NCBI GenBank assembly: GCA_035048495.1
Contig: CM068547.1
Location: 34,294,502-34,358,501, forward strand
Direction: 5' to 3'
From: Euptelea pleiosperma
Taxonomy: Eukaryota; Streptophyta; Magnoliopsida; Ranunculales; Eupteleaceae
Length of the DNA stretch: 64,000 nt
A program made the translations under genes and the position numbers. Shown here one piece after another: positions 33,345 through 44,920 of this stretch; the first letter of the stretch is position 1; each line of letters starts with the position of its first letter. A model generated the notes under the pieces. It ran no database searches and was not told where the DNA came from. It worked only from the letters and a program-made list of their open reading frames with translations.

Positions 33345-33577
33345 TGAAATCTATCTTAAGATTCTTAACTTATATATATTTTAATTTTAATTTTATAAGG
33401 TTCTTTCTGACCCCATACCGTTGGAAAAAGGCTTATGATGATGTTGAACAGTTTTATAAGGTTCTTTCTTTTAAGTAGATGCAAGGAACTTGTAAGGTAC
33501 CTACTAACGAAAATAAAAAGAACTTGTCAAGAGAGTGTTGACTTACCTAACCCTTCTTTGTTTTCTTTCTAATTGGT
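33345..33577. repeat. Duplicated segment B, copy 1
   Basis: About 230 bp with ATACCGTTGGAAAAAGGCTT, GATGCAAGGAACTTGTAAGG and AACCCTTCTTTGTTTTC, repeated at 34320-34555 and less well at 36200-36372. No ORF. Confidence 0.8.
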
Positions 33578-33585
33578 CTCCTTGT

Positions 33586-33868
33586 CATGGTTTAAAATAC
33601 GACTGTTATAACGGATTCGGACTTCCCCCATTAAGTTATGTACCGCTTTAAAGCTTAGAAAATAACGATTGTTATTTTTTGAAAAAAATCGTTGAAAAAG
33701 TTCGTTATTTTTTCGTTATAAAGTTTATTGAAAATTTGATTAAATTTTGGCACCGTTATTTTCTGCTATTTTCGTTTTTTTTCACCTGTGCGTTACAATC
33801 CGTTGTAATGGAAAAATGGTAATGCCCCCAGTTTGACATACTGTTATAGCGGCCCCTTTTAAACCTTG
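33586..33868. mobile_element. hAT-type MITE (CCGTTATAACGG family)
   Basis: CATGGTTTAAAA and TTTTAAACCTTG termini lie between exact CTCCTTGT copies (33578-33585 and 33869-33876). It sits directly after segment B copy 1 and is absent from copy 2, so it inserted after that duplication. Confidence 0.9.
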
Positions 33869-34129
33869 CTCCTTGTTATCAATTTTTACGTTGTACATTT
33901 AGCATGTGTAGATATCTAGTTGACCAATCTTTCATATTTATGAAATGGTCGGAATTCGTTTCGTCCTAAACTCGAATAGCAGGATAATTAACCATCTTAT
34001 ATCCAAATCAACTATCATTGTGTTATATTACAACTTCTAATTAAAAAGTTAACCTAAATTGACTACATAGAAGATACGAGCTTGTTATAAGTTGTGTGAA
34101 TGTTGATACAACGAACTTGGGTTTAAGGG

Positions 34130-34290
34130 TGTCAATGGATAGTCGAAAATTTGATTCCGTATTCAAATAATCAGATATTATCCAAAAACTTCAAATATCG
34201 ATTGGTTTCAGATAATATTTAACCCTCCCTTGAATCCGTATTCGAATAATCAGATATTATCCAAAAACTTTTCAGATAGCAGGTCTTTTT
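34130..34290. repeat. AT-rich repeat with ATTCGAATAATCAGATATTAT words
   Basis: Two direct copies of a CCGTATTC(A/G)AATAATCAGA unit; related longer sequence occurs at 40565-40920. Probably an old small DNA transposon. Confidence 0.45.
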
Positions 34291-34319
34291 AATGGGAGTC
34301 CTGCAGATAATTGACTGTG

Positions 34320-34555
34320 TTAATTATCTTAAGATTCTTAACTTATATATAATTTAATCTTAATTTTATGAGGTTCTTTCTGACTGCATACCGTTGGAAA
34401 AAGGCTTATGATGATGATGAATTTTATAAGGTTCCTTCTTTTAAGTAGATGCAAGGAACTTGTAAGGTACCTACCGAAGAAAATAAAAGAACTTGAAAAG
34501 AGAGTGTTGACTTGCCTAACCCTTCTTTGTTTTCTTTCTAGTCAATCTCCTATTA
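34320..34555. repeat. Duplicated segment B, copy 2
   Basis: Second copy of 33345-33577, with ATACCGTTGGAAAAAGGCTT and TTAAGTAGATGCAAGGAACT conserved. Confidence 0.8.
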
Positions 34556-34700
34556 TACAAGTGATGCACAAGGATATTTAGCAGTACCAACTCTTGTCCG
34601 ATTCCGCCAGTCCAAGCATAACTAGTAGGTGGGGTTCTTTTTTTCTCCAGCGTTGTTCTTAACTAGTACTGGCGGAGAAACACGACACATAAAATGTCTA

Positions 34701-35074
34701 TCTATTACTACTATAAAGCCAAAACTTTGTTTGCGGCATGTCATTCACTGTTAGTTGCCAATCAAATAAACACATGTACTTATTACATCATTAAATTCTC
34801 CTATGCCAAGAACAAAAAATATTCATTAAACGCTCTGTTAATTGTACTCACCCATCGCTTACGAATTAAAAAAAAGGAAAAAAAAAGAAAACTGTACTCA
34901 CCCATTCTCATGCAATTCTTACATATTCAATATAGCTCCTTCTAACCACTTAATTACTTTTCTATGCTATCATTCTTATTTTCAATACAGCCCCTATTAA
35001 CAATTTAATTACTTACCATGCCAAAAAAGCACATAAAAGCACTCACGTTCAATACACGTGCGACACCCACTAGT
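34701..35074 (+). mobile_element. Non-autonomous Helitron
   Basis: It starts TCTATTACTACTATAAAGCC after an A and ends CACCCACTAGT before a T. These are the usual plant Helitron TC start, CTAGT end and A/T insertion site, without TSD. The GC-rich CACGTGCGACACCC just before the end is the place for the short terminal hairpin. No Rep/Hel coding. Confidence 0.65.
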
Positions 35075-35136
35075 TACATAATAAATACACATGCATCATG
35101 CTGAGGGGGCTTCGTATTGGCCAGCACTCTGCCTCT

Positions 35137-35290
35137 GTTAGACCCACATGGACCCTTTGATATACATAGTTACGCCTTTAAGCTTTTAGAGTAAAGTGGT
35201 TGTCAGTATATATGGTATTAGAGCAGGAGGTCCCAATAGGTCACAGGTTCAAGTCTCGGCAAAGTCCCAAAAAGGTTTAAAGAGAAAATA
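35137..35290 (+). mobile_element. TRIM-like fragment with primer-binding site
   Basis: An LTR-like TGTTAGACCCACATGG.. block runs to about 35207 and is followed by TGGTATTAGAGCAGG, an initiator tRNA-Met primer-like site, and ACAGGTTCAAGTCTC as in other TRIMs. No right LTR was found. Confidence 0.5.
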
Positions 35291-35339
35291 TTTGTTATTC
35301 CATAGGGATTTCAAAATTTGAAGTCTCCCCCTTGCAAAA

Positions 35340-35790
35340 ATGCCACGTGGAGCATACTTAAGGGCCAACTGACCTTTTGGAAGTTTGTATTCCACCTCTT
35401 GGTGGACCTACATACCAAAAATTAGCTTGATCGATGATTTCTAAATGTCATATATCTATTAGCATCAAAAAAAAAATGCTGCAATCCAACAGTCAGAAAT
35501 TACGATATTAAAATGCTAAAACCAACGGATAGAAATCACCAATTAAACTGACTTTTGATGTGCAGATCATCTATAAGGTTAGTGGGCCTAAAGAGTACGC
35601 CAGGTGGACCAACCTGATTGTTGTAAGGGCCTTACAACAATTTTCGATCCATGGACCAAAGAATAGTTTTTAATTGTATAAATTAGGTATCTATTAAAAC
35701 AAAGGAAATCAGACTTTGCTCCAGAGAAGAATTGTCAAAGTCTTCGTAAGAAAGACGAGAGATTGGTCAAATGGTTAGGAACACATGCGA
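35340..35790. repeat. GGATGTTTGGCC-family foldback, then duplicated segment A copy 2
   Basis: 35340-35600 has CCACCTCTTGGTGGACCTAC and inverse arms. 35650-35790 repeats 32475-32640. No gene. Confidence 0.6.
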
Positions 35791-36199
35791 TGTATGGTCT
35801 ACGTACTCCAACTACCAGTCACACATGAAAATCACAGGGAAATTTCTCGTAGTCCAAGCCTCTTAAGCGTAGACCAAAGGACTCAAAGCTGCCGGCGAAG
35901 CCTTTGCTGGCGGTTTAGAGCCGCAGGAAAAACTGTTTTTTCATCGTCCTACTTCCAAAAGAAATAAAGGCATTATAGTGGTGGGGCCCACTAAAAGAAG
36001 ATAAAGACATTTTACATTAATGATGATCCAAATGAGGGTCTTTTTAAGAAAATCTATTTTCAGAAAAGTCATTTTTTTAAATAAGTATTTTTTCTTAAAT
36101 GGCTATCAAAACACCCCCCATCGTGTATTTAAGTATTTAAAAGCCCAAAATGGCCCCTTTAAAGAGGCCGATGTCAAGCTCTAGCATCAATTTTGGATG

Positions 36200-36372
36200 T
36201 AAGGTCCATCCTGCACTTTCTTTGTCTCGTTCTTTCCGACTTCATAACGTTGGGAAAAGGATTATGATGATTTTATAAGATTCTTTTTTTTAAGTAGATG
36301 CAAGGAACTTGCAAGGTACCTACCCAAGAAAATAAAAGAACTTGTAAAGAAAGCACAGACTTAGCTAACCCT
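36200..36372. repeat. Duplicated segment B, copy 3 (diverged)
   Basis: Retains TTAAGTAGATGCAAGGAACT and GGTACCTACCC from the other copies and lies downstream of segment A copy 2, the same order as at 32.5-33.6 kb. Confidence 0.7.
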
Positions 36373-37930
36373 TGAAAACAATGAAAATGTAATTATCCGC
36401 AAATGACGCTTCTTCTCCTTAGCGGGACAAATATTATATTGGCTAAATATTTCTGCATGTCAATATTTAGTCACGTTTAATGTGTTAGCTAGCTGACTTC
36501 ATTTTCTTTTAATTTATGTGGGTCCCACATATTAAACTAAGCCAAATATGGGTTAGGTGAGTGTGGGACCCACATATTAGGTTACAGGTCCCAGATGGAC
36601 CACATTTTATCTTTTTTTTTATATTAAAAAGCTCATTTTTATTAAAAATAAAAATTTTTCTGTAAGAAAATAAAATTTTTCTATCAAGACTTATTTGAAT
36701 CTGGCTAAATATTTGGCTTGGGCAAATGCGTGTCGAACACACCCGGCTAAATATATATTAGCGCGCACAAATATTTTATTTTCCCGCCACAGTGGCTGCC
36801 AAACGCTCCCTTAACCTTTATTTGAAACCTCTCTCTATAATCCAACGGATATGAATCACCAATCAGGCTGATTTGTTCAAACATCCATGTGTTAGTTGGC
36901 TCAAAAGATTGTGACATGTGACATCAGAACTTCGATGTTTAGCGGCCGTCAAAGTTTTTATTTTATTTTATCTGTATCTAAAGTTGCATCAAGCCTAGGG
37001 CACATCGAACCAATAAATGATGGGTATTGGTGGGGTACATAGAATTTTTTTTTTAAGTGGGTCCATAGACATTGGCGCACCAATTCATAAATGTGAATCC
37101 TTGAAGTTCACATTGCTGAGTCGTCTTAGACTTTTAGTCAGCAAATTTGATGACCGCCGCCTCTCCACTCGACAAGTACTGTCGCCGTCACGTGGAAACA
37201 CTCTTCGAGACCCAACGACCATATGGAGGCTTGGTCCATCTCTAATTGTACCAACAACCCAAAGATCAACCTGATTGGTGATTTTTAGCCGTTGGATCTG
37301 AGTATACCTATGACCACATGGATGTTAATCCCGACCATTTGTAGATATGCACACTAAAAATCAGTTTGATTGATGATTTATAACCGTTGAATTAAGGACC
37401 CCAAAAAATCTTGAATCCAACTGCGAGAATCAATCTTAAGAAAAGCACTAACATCTATGGCTAGAAATAACCAATCTGGATATGGATATCCACCGATGGG
37501 TGGGCTAAACGTCCATGCGGTTAGTGGGCCCAAAAAAAAATGCACTTTGTAAGACCACGAGAATCCTCTCTGCATCGACGGCATCCAAGTGGGGTACATC
37601 TAAAATTTATCCAAATTTTTGTGAATCACGAACACACGTGCCACCTACCGATGGTATTTAATCTAAGAAGGTTCATACGAAGGGAGAAAGAAAAATCTAA
37701 AGAATTCGTCAGTGGCTACTTTTATAAATTCTCTTGAGGACGATAGAAATCAAATTTATTTCTCTTTCATTTGACCAAGACCGAGACCGGCTGCCTGGAA
37801 GAAACCTTCAAGAAAAAAACGAGTTTACTTATGGTGGGACCATAGGTGGGTTCATGGCTCAAGCCACGAACAAGCCAATGGCTTCACCTATGGTAGCTAA
37901 TTCAGCTTTAAGGGTATAATCCAAGGCTTA
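36373..37930. other. Intergenic with degenerate repeats, no gene
   Basis: Contains inverted GTGGGTCCCACATATT / GTGGGACCCACATATT words (about 36520-36580) and a faint foldback at 37180-37530. Open frames are short and not family-like. Confidence 0.5.
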
Positions 37931-37934
37931 TAAG

Positions 37935-38307
37935 CATGGTTTAAAACAAAGTTTAAAGGAGGCCGTTTTAACGGCGCAACGGACTGGGGGCATTACTGTT
38001 AAAACCGTTTAAACGAAAAAAAAAAAAAAAAAAAAAAAAACGGCCAGGGGTAGTAATGGAAAAAATAGAATTTAATAATTTTTTAACGGAATTTAACAAA
38101 AAAATGGAAAAAGGGCTGAAATTCAAAATCTATTTTGAATCCATTTTAAATTTGTTAAAATCTAATTTTTTTTTTCGCATTTTTGTCCGTCCATTACAAT
38201 CCATTTTAACGGGTAACGCCCCCCTTGTTCACTATTGGTTCTGGAATAATAACCGTAGCGACCGCCTGTTATTCGAACATTAATGTAACATTCCCTTTTA
38301 AACCATG
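37935..38307. mobile_element. hAT-type MITE, GTTTAAACGG subfamily, rearranged left end
   Basis: CATGGTTTAAAACAAAGTTTAAAGG suggests two left ends in series (one MITE end within another). The right end is TTTTAAACCATG. A26-like poly-A sits inside. No TSD could be matched. Confidence 0.65.
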
Positions 38308-39011
38308 TCAACAATGGTCTATTTTATGGACACTACAAGAAAAATGGCAATATATCCACGTCTTGTTTCGTCGGGCTCCGCTCACAAGGAGTATGATTGT
38401 GCGATTACTGTGGAGTGCGCCAGGTAATCGCTCATAATGAGATTCTCACTTGAATTCATTGTCTCTTCCTTGATTCCAATGGCCCACTCTTTCAAGTTCT
38501 TGTTCTAAAATCATGGTTAGATGAGTAGTCATCACTGTTACTCCTGATCTGATTTCTACTGTCGTGGGATCTCCCTATCCTAATGAGACTAATGATTTCC
38601 GACCTCCTTTGCCTTTGGAAAATAAGTCTGAAATCATGTCCAGCCTCTTCGTTCAAACCTTTCACTAGCCTGATAAATCTTTGAACTTGTAAAAAATGTG
38701 GGTACAAAAATCAATACCAAATGTTGAAGTGAGGTCCAACTTTTTTTTTAAAGGAGATATTCCTAGAGTGGTGTGGGCCCACCTGATCAACTTGTGGTCT
38801 TGATTAATGCGACCTCACCTTTAAAGTCCCGTTGCTGCGACAGCCAAAAGTTTCTTCTTGTGTTTGTAGAGTTATGGAGACATCTCGAAGTGTTGCCATT
38901 GATACATTGTATAGTATGGAATATTGACTTTGTAAAGTATTTTCTAGTCAAATCATATGGGTCCCACTCTTTTATGTTCAGTAATGTACGACTCCACGGC
39001 CCACATAAAAT
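38308..39011. other. No gene; lone CACTA-like terminus at 38331
   Basis: CACTACAAGAAAAATGGC at 38331 is the standard outer end of plant CACTA elements, but I find no opposite end with the inverse sequence. The rest is unassigned. Confidence 0.45.
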
Positions 39012-39406
39012 GGGTCAGGCTCCGTTGACAGCCCTAAAATGACAGGATTCTGTACAGGACACACTATATGCCACGTGGCACATTCTTGGAGGACTTTGAC
39101 CGTATGGATGTTTGGCCAACCCCTAGATGGACCTTCAAACCAAATTCAGCCTGATTAGTGATTTCTAGATGTTAGATTGGATGTATTTTCATGGATTGAT
39201 CTCAACTGTGGGAAATATAGCAGTGTTTGAGGTACAAAGATCCAACTCCTAGAAATCACCAATCAGGCGGAATTTTGGTTTGTAGGTCCGGCTAGGGATT
39301 TTCCAAACATCCGTACGGTCAGAGTCCTCTTAAGAGTGTGCCATGTGGCACATATTTGTGTCTTGTACAGAATCATATCATTTTAGGGCCGTCAACGGAG
39401 CCGGAT
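39012..39406. mobile_element. MULE-type foldback MITE (GGGTCRGGCTCC family)
   Basis: GGGTCAGGCTCCGTTGACAG and its inverse CGTCAACGGAGCCGGATC bound a full-length foldback with GCCACGTGGCAC in the left arm. The TSD is weak here. Confidence 0.75.
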
Positions 39407-39638
39407 CGAGTAAAACTTAGCTTACCCTCTACGGTTAGCAAAGCCACTGGCTCCTACAATATGAGCCACATGGCATATTTTTAGAGGATCCTTTTCGAAT
39501 GGATGTTAGGCCAATCCCTAGGTGACCTACAAACCAAAAAGTAACCCGATTAGTTATTTCTAAGCGTTGGATTCAAGTCATTTCCATGGGACGATTTTAA
39601 CCCTAGGAATTTGAGCATTATTTGCGGTACAAGGATCC

Positions 39639-40181
39639 TGGCCGTCTTGATACAAGTTGAGGCATAATGCCAAAACACTATATAAGGCCTTTTATATTTA
39701 ATATATATATATAATTAATTAAAAAAATTAAACTCTCTATATTATTGAAAATCTTTATCTAAAAAATATTCTTGATAATGAAAAACTATGAAAAAATTTA
39801 GATACAGAGGACTCCCAGTGTAGTCAATGCACAGGACTCTCGTACCCTACATAGATCATTTTTGGGTCCCAATGACTACTGGATGTTCAGCCACCTATTG
39901 GTGGATAAACACACTAAAAATCAGCTTGATTGATGATTTCTATCCATTAGATTTACTATCCAAAAAATTTATGCTTGAATCCAACGGCTAGAAATTAACA
40001 TGTCCTAAAATGTACTAAAATCTATAGCTAGGGATAATCAATCAAGTTGATTTTTGGTTTGTATATCCAATATGGGGTGGGCTAAAAATCCATGTGGTTG
40101 GTGGGACTTGGGCTTGGAGCCTTCTCTCACCAAGGGGCCTTAGGCGACCGCCTTAATGACCTTAAGGTAGAGCCAGCCCTG
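39639..40181. mobile_element. 543-bp insertion with 9-bp TSD, nested in a foldback
   Basis: CAAGGATCC at 39630-39638 and 40182-40190 brackets it, and joining them restores the surrounding foldback (39440-40310). The insert runs from TGGCCGTCTTGATAC to GGTAGAGCCAGCCCTG and itself contains a further foldback (39860-40110) almost identical to the one in BAHD copy 2's intron. Confidence 0.75.
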
Positions 40182-40313
40182 CAAGGATCCAAAGGTTTGA
40201 AATCACCAATCAGGTCGATTTTTGGTTTGAAAGTCTAACTAGGGATTGGCCAAACATCCATACGATCATCAATCTCTTAGAGCTTCCACGTGGCTCATGT
40301 TGTGAGGTATGAG

Positions 40314-40340
40314 AATATATATATATATATATATATATAA
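40314..40340. repeat. TA microsatellite
   Basis: About 13 uninterrupted TA units. Confidence 0.95.
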
Positions 40341-40564
40341 AGTGGGTAAAAGCCACTTTTGAGGTAGTGGCAGCCTGTCACTTCCACGCAAAAATGTCGC
40401 AAGAATGTTTACCAACCTATCATATAATTTTGGGATATTTTATTTTTATGATGGATCCCGAGGGACCTTACCACCCATAGAGAGATATGTATCAAATTTT
40501 CTCCTTGATCATTAACAGCCATCCACATTTGGCTCGAATTCAGAAGGACAGGGACCTTCGTATT

Positions 40565-40920
40565 TGACCCGGCTGTTAATGGATATAGTCGAAAATTCGA
40601 TTCCAATCCGTATTCGAAAGTTCGGCTATTATCCAAAATTTCAAATATTGCATGTGGATTCGGATATCTTTTTAATATTCGAATAATTTTTTTATACGGA
40701 TATCAATGTATTTGAATTAATAATATCTGACCCGACATATTATTTATTAGTTTATATTTAAAATTATATATATATCCGATTTTCAGATTGGATATTATCG
40801 AACTTGAATTCAAATATTGATTTAAAATATCTACTGGATATCGATTCAGATTCAGAAATCGGATATTTTTTTTGCAGATTCCGATGTGTTTATATTTGAT
40901 CCGAATAGTATCTGGTGGCA
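40565..40920. repeat. AT-rich ATCGGATAT / ATTCGGATAT repeat
   Basis: Inverted and direct GGATAT, ATATCCGA and AATTCGA words fill 350 bp. It is related to 34130-34290 and is probably an old MITE. No coding signal. Confidence 0.45.
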
Positions 40921-41021
40921 GCCGTCATCAGCTAAATGGGTATGGATAATGAACCAACCTGTCCTAATAGATACCCTGACCCCGCCATGGGAAAAGAATC
41001 ACTGTCCTAGGGACCCTTAGC

Positions 41022-41145
41022 AAAATGTTGACACGTACAACCACTTTTTACTCCCCTAACACAAGGCCTTAACCTGACTCACATTAAACCCTTGGTTAAT
41101 TGATTAAAGAGAGAGTTAACAAGCGCCACGTGTCGAAATTTGAAG
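41022..41145. repeat. ATGTCGACA-ended repeat, copy upstream of BAHD 1
   Basis: ATGTTGACACG and CGTGTCGAAATTT ends enclose CTCCCCTAAC..AAGAGAGAGTTAAC. Related copies lie at 59166-59300 and, inverted, in BAHD 1's intron (42990-43085). A CACGTG box is at 41127. Confidence 0.6.
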
Positions 41146-41181
41146 AGGGGTCATTCTTATGAATATTGTATGGGCCACATC

Positions 41182-41442
41182 GGATAAAACTTTGATGACC
41201 GGGCCCTGTCATCGAATGAGACGATAGGGCAACAGATCATCGCAGGATTTGTACGGACTGACCACCTCGGCCTCACCACACACGTACCCAGATAAGTACT
41301 CAAGTGCTTTTTGCCAAAAACACTCACCTGTGTACGTGAGTGGTGAGGCCGAGGTGGTCTGCCGGTACAAAATACAGGTGCCATGATCTGCTGCCCTCTC
41401 ATCTACTTCGATCACAGGGCCCTGTCATTGAAGTTTTACTCT
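41182..41442. mobile_element. MULE-type MITE (GAGTAAAAC family)
   Basis: GATAAAACTTTGATGACCG and TCATTGAAGTTTTACTC ends surround GACCACCTCGGCCTCACCAC arms and CAGGGCCCTGTCAT. No clean TSD. Confidence 0.75.
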
Positions 41443-41736
41443 TCTTTTGTTTATATAGATTCTCTCCGATTCTTGTCCTTCCTTCGCCTCCCAAATAACT
41501 CTCAATAATGATCAAATTCCTTACGGTTAAAATCAACCCATGAAAATTACTTCAATTCAACACTTAAAAATCACTGATCAGTTTATTTTTTATTGTAGGT
41601 CCACCTAGTGATTGGCCAAACATTCATACGGTCAACGTCTATTAAGAGTGTGCCACGTGGCTTGTATTATGGGCTGTGATCAGCTTTTACTCAATAGCTA
41701 GTACCATAAAGTAATCGTGGGTAACGTGGTTGAAAC

Positions 41737-42141
41737 CATGGTTTTAAAAACGGCTATTTAAACGGTTTTAACGGTAACGCCCCAAGCCCGTTTCCATTAA
41801 AACCATTTAAACACGTTTTATTGGTTTTGATTAAAACGGCTGTTAAAATCATTTAAACAGTAGTTTAATTCTGAAAAATTTTGTGAAAAAAAAGGCCGTT
41901 AAATTCTGTTAAAATCTGTTTAATTTCCGTTAAAATCCGTTAAATTCTATTTTTTTTTATTTGCAAATTTCAAAGTTTGAATTTCAGTCATTTTTTTTTC
42001 GTTTTTTTCCGATAAAATCGTTTAAGCCGTTAAATTCCATTTTTTTCATTTTTGCCCCTGGCCGTTTCAATCCGTTTAAAACGTTTAAATGGTAACGCCC
42101 CCAGTCTGTTTAACCGTTAATACGGCCTCCTTTAAACCTCG
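41737..42141. mobile_element. hAT-type MITE, GTTTAAACGG subfamily, upstream of BAHD 1
   Basis: CATGGTTTTAAAA and CTTTAAACCTCG ends are flanked by GTTGAAAC (41729-41736) and GTTGAAAG (42142-42149). Its right end is about 255 bp from the BAHD 1 TATA box. Confidence 0.85.
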
Positions 42142-42395
42142 GTTGAAAGTTGAAACCTCAAAAAAAACAAAAAAAAAAAGTGGAACTGTCTGACCTACCC
42201 AGCTGCTAAGTTGGAGCCAAAGCCGATGCTCTCTAGTCAAGTCAATGGGGTCAATTTAATAGAAGGAAAAAAAAGCAAGAACGTAAATCTCTCCCTAGCA
42301 GCCAAGAAACTCACAGTACAACTTCACCCTAGAAAACAAAAATGGTTTCAAACCATAAAATGTAAACTAATCAACCTCTCACTCTCTTTCTCACT

Positions 42396-42404
42396 CTATA
42401 AATA
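42396..42404 (+). promoter_or_regulatory. TATA box of BAHD copy 1
   Basis: CTATAAATAACTGTCC lies 105 bp before the ATG. A TCC-repeat leader (42452-42475) follows. The same arrangement precedes copies 2 and 4. Confidence 0.8.
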
Positions 42405-42500
42405 ACTGTCCCAACATCCATTACATACCCACCACAACCCACTATCTCCTTCCTCCTCCTCCTCCTCCTCCTCCCATCCAAATTTACATAATTTTCCTGC

Positions 42501-44920
42501 ATGGCATCGTCATCTTCTCTAGTGTTCACGGTACGAAGGCGTGAACCAGAATTGATTTCTCCGGCTAAGCTGACACCCCATGAATTCAAGCATCTCTCAG
42601 ACATAGATGACCAAGAAGGTCTTCGGTTTCAAATTCCTGTTATACAGTTTTATCAAAGCGATCCTTCCATGGAAGGGAGAGATCCTGTGCAGGTCATCAG
42701 AAAGGCGATCGCGGAAACGCTTGTCTTCTACTACCCATTTGCGGGTAGGCTTAGGGAAGGAGCTGGCCGGAAGCTTATAGTAGATTGCACTGGTGAAGGT
42801 GTCATGTTCATCGAGGCCGATGCTGATGTTAGGCTCAAGCAGTTTGGTGATGCACTTCAACCGCCTTTCCCCGGCTTGGAGGAACTCCTTTACGACGTTC
42901 CCGGCTCCGGCGGTGTCCTTAACTGCCCTTTGCTGTTAATTCAGGTGAGATGATGATCGAACGATTAGGATCATCTGATCGCGTTGACTCTTACTTAACC
43001 AATTAATCAAGGGTTTAACGTTGGTTGGGTTAAGGCCTTGGGTTAGGAGAGTTAAAAGTACTGGTATACGTGTCGACATTTTGGGAGGGGACCTTCCACT
43101 AATTTAGAGGGGCCCTAAGTGACTGCATGGTACATAGATTATCCTGTAACGAAAAGGATATAATAGTTCCTCCTTTAAAGAAGTCTATATTAACTTTAGA
43201 AAACATAAAAAGATAGGATTTTTTAGTGTACCTCCCTGAAAAATTGGTTTAGTTAGTAAAACTCCCTCGAACTTCTTTAAATTTGGCTCATCCCTCTTTC
43301 CGTTAACGATCAAGAAAAAAATGGCTGTTATTTCAGTTATTTTCCATTTTTGAAAATTTTAAAAATTTGAAATTTGAATTTCAGCACCATTTCTTCAGTT
43401 ATTTTTCCGTTATTTTTTGTTTTTGCTCCTGAATGTTACAATTCGTTATAACTGCCGCTATAACGGAAAATATGGTAACGCCCCCAGTCCGTTATACCAT
43501 TATAACGGCCCCTTTTAAACCTTGCCATAAAGTACTCACGGGTGTTGGGAATAATTCAACTAATTTTCTCAACTAATTTTCTTGGGGTGGTGTTGAAATG
43601 TCCTCAAAATTTAGAAAAAGGTGGTTCTGAATTTCTCGGCAATTTATCACGATATTTTAACAAAAATGTCATGTGAATTGACCCGATGTATGTTTAGCTT
43701 ACCTCTTGGTTAGAATCCAATGGCTAGAAATCACCAATCGGGCTGATATTTGTGTGTAGGTCCACCAAGGGTACAATCGAGTCTTGTCCATTAAATTTGG
43801 AAAGGCAAATGCTTTCATTCATTGTAAAGAGGACTAGATGTTTCAATAATTCAAGACGCGACTTATTGGACTGTAGCCCCACATGACTCAGTGGTCAAGG
43901 ATAATACTTAGTGGCCACGTCATCATACCATAGTTTGATGATCCTCTTTTCATCATCTAATCATTCCTCTTCCTTTAAACGCAGGTGACCCGTCTGATGT
44001 GTGGTGGATTCATCTTCGCCCTTCGTCTTAACCACACCATGGGCGATGCTCCCGGGTTGGTCCAATTCATGACCGCAGTCGGTGAGATGGCACGAGGCGC
44101 ACGAGCCCCTTCCGTACAGCCTGTGTGGCAGCGGGAAATCCTTAATGCTCGGGACCCACCTCGTGTGTCATGCGTACATCGCGAGTATGATGAGGTGCCT
44201 GACACTAAGGGCACGCTCATACCGCTCGATGACATGGCCCACCAATCTTTCTTCTTTGGCCCACACGAGGTGGCCGCTCTACGTAAGCATGTGCCATCTC
44301 ACCTACGCACTTGCTCGACGTTTGAGGTGCTCACCGCATGTCTATGGCGATGCCGCACGATCGCAATCCAGCCAGATCCCGAGGAGAATATCCGTATCAT
44401 CTGCATTGTAAATGCACGTGCAAAGTTCCAGCCAGCGTTGCCGTCTGGATACTACGGTAATGCATTCGCATTCCCAGTCGCAGTGTCGACGGCCGAGAAG
44501 CTGTGTCAAAATCCCTTAGGTTACGCATTGGAGTTGGTGAGGAAAGCGAAGGCCGATGTGACCCATGAGTACATGAAATCAGTGGCGGATTTGATGGTTA
44601 TCAAGGGGCGACCCCACTTCACGGTGGTAAGGACCTATCTCGTGTCGGATGTTACACGTGCAGGGTTCGTAGACGTGGATTTCGGATGGGGGAAAGCCGT
44701 GTATGGTGGGCCTGCGAAGGGGGGTGTAGGGGCCATTCCTGGGGTGGCAAGCTTCTATATACCTTTCAAGAATAGCAAAGGTGAGAATGGGATTGTAGTG
44801 CCGATTTGCTTGCCAGGGTTCGCGATGGACAAGTTCATACTTGAGCTAGATAGCATGCTTAGGGAGCCTGTTGAGGACCCACACAGTAAGACTTCCACGT
44901 TAATCATATCTGCCCTCTAA
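42501..44920 (+). CDS. BEBT-like: BAHD acyltransferase copy 1, benzyl alcohol O-benzoyltransferase-like
   Basis: BAHD enzymes move an acyl group from acyl-CoA to an alcohol or amine in the cytosol; the closest group I recognise makes benzyl benzoate and related volatile esters. Exon 1 is 42501-42944 (148 codons) and exon 2 is 43985-44920 (311 codons plus stop), giving 459 residues, the usual length. The catalytic HTMGD is at residues 165-169, directly after the intron, and DFGWG at 380-384. The N-terminus [30 protein letters not shown]-like [16 protein letters not shown] and [11 protein letters not shown] are typical of this clade. The 1040-bp intron carries a hAT MITE fragment and an inverted copy of the upstream ATGTCGACA repeat. 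No stops or frameshifts. Substrate cannot be fixed from sequence. Confidence 0.93.
42990..43085 (-). repeat. Inverted copy of the ATGTCGACA-ended repeat in BAHD 1 intron
   Basis: GGTTGGGTTAAGGCCTTGGG..CGTGTCGACAT is the reverse complement of sequence at 59166-59250. Orientation differs from the upstream copies, which favours mobility over simple tandem duplication. Confidence 0.6.
43310..43524. mobile_element. hAT-type MITE fragment in BAHD 1 intron
   Basis: The right terminus TTTTAAACCTTG and TTATAACGGCCCC are intact; the left third is missing. Confidence 0.75.
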
